Of a stretch of DNA of 64,000 nucleotides, positions 60,354-64,000 are shown piece by piece (within the stretch, counting starts at the first letter, position 1; every line of letters begins with the position of its first letter). The stretch is from Bacteroidaceae bacterium (lineage in GTDB: Bacteria > Bacteroidota > Bacteroidia > Bacteroidales > Bacteroidaceae). Location of the stretch: NCBI GenBank assembly GCA_017552435.1, contig JAFZPZ010000075.1:1-64000 (forward strand), written 5' to 3'. The position numbers and the translations under genes are program-made. The notes under the pieces are model-generated. The model made no database searches, had not been told where the DNA came from, and worked only from the letters and a program-made list of their open reading frames with translations.

Positions 60354-61007
60354 ATGCAGAAACTTATCATTTCCAAATTGAATCAGAAGGTTGCTCAGGC
60401 ATCCGATATCCCATCTGCCCTTCTGGCAGCAGGTATTACCTATACGCCCATCAGTAATGTCAATTGGCCAGAGGCTTATCCCTATCTGCCAAAAGTGGAG
60501 TTTGCAGCTGCCCACACAGGTGATGCCCTGTTGCTGCACTATCGTGTGGAAGAGCAGAGTGTTCGCGCTGTGGCCAAAAAGGATCACGAACATATCTGGG
60601 AAGACGCCTGCGTCGAGTTCTTCTGCATGCCTGCCCAGGATGGCATATATTATAATGTGGAGTGCAACTGTACAGGCAAATTGCTTGTAGCAGCGGGTAA
60701 GGACCGCCATGTGCGCCAGCCAGCTCCTGCAGAGGTCATGCAACGCATCGACCGCTGGGCTTCACTCGGCACAGAACCGTTCGATACGCGGGTAGAATCC
60801 ACAAAATGGGAACTTGCCCTGCGTCTGCCCATCACCACATTCTTCCAACACAAGTTCGCCGGTTTCTCGGGCCTGACGGCAACGGGTAATTTCTATAAGT
60901 GCGGTGACGGTCTGCCTGTGCCGCATTTCATCAGTTGGAACCCCATCGCAACGCCGACACCAGACTTCCATCGCCCCGACTTCTTCGGGGAGATTAAATT
61001 TGCATGA
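60354..61007 (+). CDS. family 9-like carbohydrate-binding protein (cytoplasmic)
   Basis: 217 residues, no signal peptide. Matches the CBM9/DOMON-like fold: WPEAYPYLPKVEFAAAHTGDALLLHYRVEEQSVRAV, WEDACVEFFCMPAQDGIYYNVECNCTGKLL, TKWELALRLPITTFF, and NFYKCGDGLPVPHFISWNPI...DFHRPDFFGEIKF. These proteins in Bacteroidetes are usually annotated as carbohydrate-binding family 9-like. The stop overlaps the next start by 4 bases, tying it to the lipid-head-group genes. Confidence 0.87.
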   Translation: MQKLIISKLNQKVAQASDIPSALLAAGITYTPISNVNWPEAYPYLPKVEFAAAHTGDALLLHYRVEEQSVRAVAKKDHEHIWEDACVEFFCMPAQDGIYYNVECNCTGKLLVAAGKDRHVRQPAPAEVMQRIDRWASLGTEPFDTRVESTKWELALRLPITTFFQHKFAGFSGLTATGNFYKCGDGLPVPHFISWNPIATPTPDFHRPDFFGEIKFA

Positions 61008-61915
61008 ACGATTTCAACCTCAAGCAGCGCGTCCTTGCTACGATGAAGTCGAGAGACGTGGAGAGCAACTTCGAGCTCTACGTCACCCGCACCCCGGGCT
61101 ACCTGTGGGCGCTGCTCTTCCGTTGGCTGCATGTTCATCCCATCACGGTGACGGTGTTGAGCATCATCATCGGTGCTTCTTCCGCCATCTTCTTCGCATA
61201 CGACGACCTCCGCTACAATATCATCGGCATGCTGCTGCTCATCTGGGCGAACTGGTATGATTGTGCCGACGGACAACTGGCTCGCATGACGGGTCAGAAG
61301 ACTCTGGTAGGCCGTGTCCTGGATGGCTTTGGCGGCGAGTTCTGGTTCATCTGTATCTACATCGGTATTGCTATTCGCCTCTATCCCGTCTGGGGAATCT
61401 ACATCTTCCTGATAATCCTGTGGGCCGGCTTCTATTGCCATTCGCGCCAATGCGGCATTGCCGATTACTATCGCAACATCCATCTATGGGTAACACAAGG
61501 GCAGGAGGGCAGCGAACTGGATACCAGCGCGGAACAGCAGATGCGGATGGAGAGCCTCCATTGGAACAAAAAGGAGTGGTTCGAGAAGTTCTACCTCTTC
61601 TTCTATGTCCGATACATCCGAACCCAGGAACGACAGACGCCTGAGTTCCAGGCACTCCGGCCTCTAATCGAGAATCTGCCTGCCGACTCCCCTGTGAGAC
61701 AACAGTTCCGCCAGGAGAGCCTGCCGCTCATGCCGCTCTGCAACATTCTGACTTTCGATACCCGGGTCGGTGTACTCTTCCTTTCCATGTTCATCGGTTA
61801 TCCTTGGGTTTACTTCGTTTTCGAGATGACGGTACTCGAAGCCCTGCGCTTCTATACACTTCATCGCCACGAAGCCTTCTGCCATAAGTTACACCAAAGA
61901 CTGTGCGCCATATGA
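61004..61915 (+). CDS. CDP-alcohol phosphatidyltransferase family protein
   Basis: 303 residues. HPITVTVLSIIIGASSAIFFA and several further membrane helices. The CAPT motif D-x2-DG-x2-AR-x8-G-x3-D-x3-D starts as DCADGQLARMTG (86-97) and GRVLD (103-107), but the fourth Asp position (111) is Gly, followed by Glu112. Family members transfer a phosphoalcohol from a CDP-alcohol to an acceptor. The gene overlaps the cytidylyltransferase gene after it by 4 bases, so the CDP-alcohol donor may be made by that enzyme. The polar C-terminal half (~165-303) is longer than in most members. Confidence 0.88.
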   Translation: MNDFNLKQRVLATMKSRDVESNFELYVTRTPGYLWALLFRWLHVHPITVTVLSIIIGASSAIFFAYDDLRYNIIGMLLLIWANWYDCADGQLARMTGQKTLVGRVLDGFGGEFWFICIYIGIAIRLYPVWGIYIFLIILWAGFYCHSRQCGIADYYRNIHLWVTQGQEGSELDTSAEQQMRMESLHWNKKEWFEKFYLFFYVRYIRTQERQTPEFQALRPLIENLPADSPVRQQFRQESLPLMPLCNILTFDTRVGVLFLSMFIGYPWVYFVFEMTVLEALRFYTLHRHEAFCHKLHQRLCAI

Positions 61916-62625
61916 AACAGAGCCATAACATAGCCTTGATTCTGGCAGGCGGTACAGGCGAACGAATGCACGCCGTAGTACCCAAGCAGTTTATGGAGAT
62001 AGACGGCGAATCGGTATTGCTGCATACGATGAAAGCCTTCCAGCAGCATCCGCTCATCCACGAGATTTACATCGTCTGCACGCCCGAATGGGAAGATTTC
62101 GTCCGCAGCGAAGCAAAGCTTGGTGAAATCAATAAGTTCAAAGCCATTGTGCCGGCAGGAGAGAGCAGTTACGCTTCTGCCCGTAACGGCATAGAACACC
62201 TGCTGGATACCGTAAAAGAGCCCAATACCATCGTCCTTGTGCACGATGCGGTCAGACCGCTCATCACCCAGGATATCATCAGTCGTAATATCGCCGTTTG
62301 TCTGACCCACGGCAATGCCATCACGGCTCTGAATAGTCATGAGGCATATCTTGTGACGGCCGACGGGAACTCGGCAGATGGCTTTATGCCTCGCGAAGGC
62401 TTGATGCGTGCCCAGACGCCACATACTTTCCCCCTTGCAGCTCTTCGACAGATGTTGCAGCTGGCCGAGGAACGCGGCATCCGGGAGTCGCAGTCCATTT
62501 TCACCCTCGCTGGCGAACTCGGTATTGCACCTCTGCACATCGCTCAAGGCGACCTGTGCAATTTCAAGATTACCGAACAGTCCGACATCCTCATCTATCG
62601 CGCCCTGAAGACGCTGGAAGAATAG
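61912..62625 (+). CDS. IspD/TarI-type cytidylyltransferase
   Basis: 237 residues from ATG 61912, which overlaps the upstream stop (ATGA); an ATG at 61903 is also possible. ALILAGGTGERMHAVVPKQFMEIDGESVL is the nucleotide-binding start; SSYASARNGI, VLVHDAVRPLIT and MRAQTPHTFPL follow. IspD makes CDP-methylerythritol for isoprenoids; TarI makes CDP-ribitol. The coupling to a CDP-alcohol transferase gene and the QTPHTF and NFKIT segments lean toward a polyol-phosphate role, but IspD is not excluded. Confidence 0.85.
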   Translation: MKQSHNIALILAGGTGERMHAVVPKQFMEIDGESVLLHTMKAFQQHPLIHEIYIVCTPEWEDFVRSEAKLGEINKFKAIVPAGESSYASARNGIEHLLDTVKEPNTIVLVHDAVRPLITQDIISRNIAVCLTHGNAITALNSHEAYLVTADGNSADGFMPREGLMRAQTPHTFPLAALRQMLQLAEERGIRESQSIFTLAGELGIAPLHIAQGDLCNFKITEQSDILIYRALKTLEE

Positions 62626-62636
62626 GGTCATGGTTT

Positions 62637-63473
62637 ATGATTTATTACTTCTCAGGAACAGGAAACAGCCTGCATGTAGCTCGGCATTTGGCCGACGAAT
62701 TAGGGGAGCAGCTCTTCCCTATGACTTTAGCAGATTCAAGAAACCTCCCTCATGGGGGAGGAATGGAAGGGGCTGCTATTGGCCTCGTGTTCCCTGTTCA
62801 TGCTTGGGGTATTCCGAATGTGGTGGAGAAGGTGGCCCCACTCCTGCTTCCCCGAGGGGAAGAGACTTATTTATATACTGTGATGACTTGCGGCGATGAT
62901 ATGGGTTATACGGACCGGGTTCTGGACAAGGTTTTACACTCTGTTTGTGGTAAGACCCTCGATGCTGCTTTCTCCGTACAGATGCCCAATACGTACGTCT
63001 GTCTGCCTGGCTTTGATGTGGATAGTGATGCGTTGTGCAGGGAAAAGCTAGCAAGGGAAGAAACTGCGGTGAAGGAGATTGCGGCCTGCGTGTCAGAGAG
63101 GAAGTCTGTCCGCCGCCTCACTCGTGGAGGTTTCCCTTGGGTAAAAACGTATGTTCTCAGACCCATGTTTAACCGTTTTCTCCTGACGGACAAATACTTC
63201 CATGTAGATGCTTCAAGGTGTATTTCATGTGGGAGATGCCAGAAGATGTGTCCAGTCGGCAACATCATATTAGCCTCTCCCAGACCTTCTCCTAAAGGAA
63301 AGGGCTTAAAGTCTCCCCATCGGGGAGATATAGAGGGGGCCTTGCCTCAATGGCAATCGCATTGTGCCGGTTGCCTGGCTTGTTTTCATGCCTGTCCATA
63401 TCATGCCATCAATTTCGGCAGCATGACGCAAAAGAAGGGACAGTACAGCATCATGAAACAACTCTACGGATAA
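62637..63473 (+). CDS. EFR1-family flavodoxin-ferredoxin protein
   Basis: 278 residues from ATG 62637. Flavodoxin-like start (MIYYFSGTGNSLHVARHLAD) and GLVFPVHAWGIPNVVEK; the C-terminus has two 4Fe-4S motifs, CISCGRCQKMCPVGNI (195-210) and CAGCLACFHACPYHAI (243-258). It presumably transfers electrons in the cytoplasm between a flavin and iron-sulfur centres; partner unknown. Two in-frame inserts come from palindromic elements: residues ~33-44 (RNLPHGGGMEG), and ~213-236 exactly between the two clusters' motifs. Confidence 0.92.
   Translation: MIYYFSGTGNSLHVARHLADELGEQLFPMTLADSRNLPHGGGMEGAAIGLVFPVHAWGIPNVVEKVAPLLLPRGEETYLYTVMTCGDDMGYTDRVLDKVLHSVCGKTLDAAFSVQMPNTYVCLPGFDVDSDALCREKLAREETAVKEIAACVSERKSVRRLTRGGFPWVKTYVLRPMFNRFLLTDKYFHVDASRCISCGRCQKMCPVGNIILASPRPSPKGKGLKSPHRGDIEGALPQWQSHCAGCLACFHACPYHAINFGSMTQKKGQYSIMKQLYG
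62742..62773. repeat. palindromic element in the EFR1 gene (1)
   Basis: ACCTCCCTCATGGGGGAGG type, in frame as NLPHGGGMEG. A weaker CTTCCCCGAGGGGAAG palindrome lies at 62845-62862. Confidence 0.75.
63273..63341. repeat. palindromic element in the EFR1 gene (2)
   Basis: Two linked palindromes (TTCTCCTAAAGGAAAGG and TCTCCCCATCGGGGAGA) with flanking GCCTCTCCC and GAGGGGGC; codes for ASPRPSPKGKGLKSPHRG between two 4Fe-4S motifs. Confidence 0.8.
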
Positions 63474-64000
63474 GCTCGCAAATCGTCTCCTTGCTAAGGT
63501 CGAGCCAAGCACCCTGGAGTCCTTCGCGCCTGGCAGCTTCTACATTAATCAGCGTGTCATCAACAAAAAGGCATTGTTCAGCGGGTCTCCCTATCTGCCG
63601 AATAGCAACATGATATATCTCGGGATCGGGCTTTGCCAGATGCATTTCTTGTGAGAGAAAGATGTTGTCGAAGAGGTCGGCACAGGTATAGCCCTCTGTG
63701 GAGAAGTAGAGGCGCTTGATTTCTTCCCAGTGTAGGTCGTTTGTGTTGGAAAGCAGGTGCGTGTGGAATCCCCGACGGCGCAGATCCAGAATCATGTCCA
63801 GTCGCTCCTTCGGTATTTCCCCGATGCAAGCGTTCCAGGCATCAGTCACCATTTCACGTGTGATGTTTTCGGCACAATGACTCAGGATTAGTGTGAGGAA
63901 CTCATCGCTGGTCATCTTGCCTACTTGATAGTATGTGATGGCTCTGCTAGCAGAGATACCCTGACAGACAGTCGAAGTATTGTCGGCATCCGACTTGACA
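63451..64000 (-). CDS. HAD-superfamily phosphatase, 5' end outside the window
   Basis: The frame is open from the window edge. Visible residues include KMTSDEFLTLI (cap), RGFHTHLLSNTNDLHW (motif II Ser/Thr), LAKPDPEIYHVAI (motif III Lys) and CLFVDDTLINVEAARREG (motif IV Asp pair). The motif I DxDxT near the N-terminus is beyond the edge. Subfamily IA (YihX/GPH-like); substrate unknown. Its 3' end overlaps the EFR1 3' end by 23 bases on the opposite strand. ATG 63915 is inside the protein, not the start. Confidence 0.88.
   Translation of the reverse strand, partial: VKSDADNTSTVCQGISASRAITYYQVGKMTSDEFLTLILSHCAENITREMVTDAWNACIGEIPKERLDMILDLRRRGFHTHLLSNTNDLHWEEIKRLYFSTEGYTCADLFDNIFLSQEMHLAKPDPEIYHVAIRQIGRPAEQCLFVDDTLINVEAARREGLQGAWLDLSKETICELIRRVVS

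Noticed and set aside
1-64000. tRNA, rRNA, tmRNA or complete insertion sequences
   Set aside because: I looked for these in all gaps and saw no tRNA-like fold, rRNA segment or transposase gene.

Overview
The window looks like a chromosome segment of a Bacteroidales bacterium close to Prevotella (Prevotellaceae). Support: promoters carry the Bacteroidetes -7 box TAnnTTTG, often with a -33 TTTG; the type IX secretion (T9SS) translocon SprA is present with several likely T9SS cargo proteins; there is a BspA-like leucine-rich repeat protein, a KDPG kinase/aldolase pair and an ileS-dksA-lspA-DUF4296 gene order. Coding density is high and most of the window is ordinary chromosomal core.

Layout. 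1-1600 is an eroded accessory patch with pieces of an HNH-type nuclease, a KilA-N gene with a 52-residue partner and a Crp/Fnr regulator. 1601-3406 holds two lipoproteins, one VanX-like. 3451-13844 is a long minus-strand run: ruvC, a ModF-like ATPase, hisH-hisA-hisF-hisIE, an FtsE-like ATPase, lysC, lysA, a short glycosyltransferase, a DedA protein and an outer-membrane protein. 14026-20432 has a DUF1573 protein and three secreted proteins, including a very large CotH protein. 20433-28735 has kdgK-kdgA, an NhaC antiporter, rsmG, a metallo-beta-lactamase-fold hydrolase, and an epimerase beside a mutarotase/symporter fusion (probably sialic acid use). 28736-30770 is a second accessory patch with hairpins, truncated genes and AT-rich DNA. 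30715-36524 is the ileS-dksA-lspA-lipoprotein operon. 36666-41664 has a FadL-type porin, a DEAD-box helicase, NhaD and a secreted protein. 41702-51191 has sprA, divergent ruvA, and cysQ. 51358-57682 is a surface-protein cluster (64-residue peptide, dockerin protein, LRR protein, cohesin-like protein). 57683-59280 is structured or repetitive intergenic DNA around a DUF4160/DUF2442 pair. 59281-64000 has a Lys-rich coiled-coil lipoprotein, a CBM9-like protein, a CDP-alcohol phosphatidyltransferase, an IspD/TarI-type cytidylyltransferase, an EFR1 flavodoxin/ferredoxin and a HAD phosphatase running off the end.

The most unusual signal is not a gene. Gene junctions throughout the window carry short tandem arrays with a 7-base (sometimes 8-base) period, in many different sequence versions, and C/G-rich palindromes of the type CCCCTAAAGGGG. 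Both classes also occur in frame inside genes (vanX, cotH, rsmG, the symporter, dbpA, sprA, ruvA, cysQ, the EFR1 protein), and one 7-base array coincides with a frameshift in ileS. Together they look like two families of small spreading elements that shape gene ends and protein linkers.
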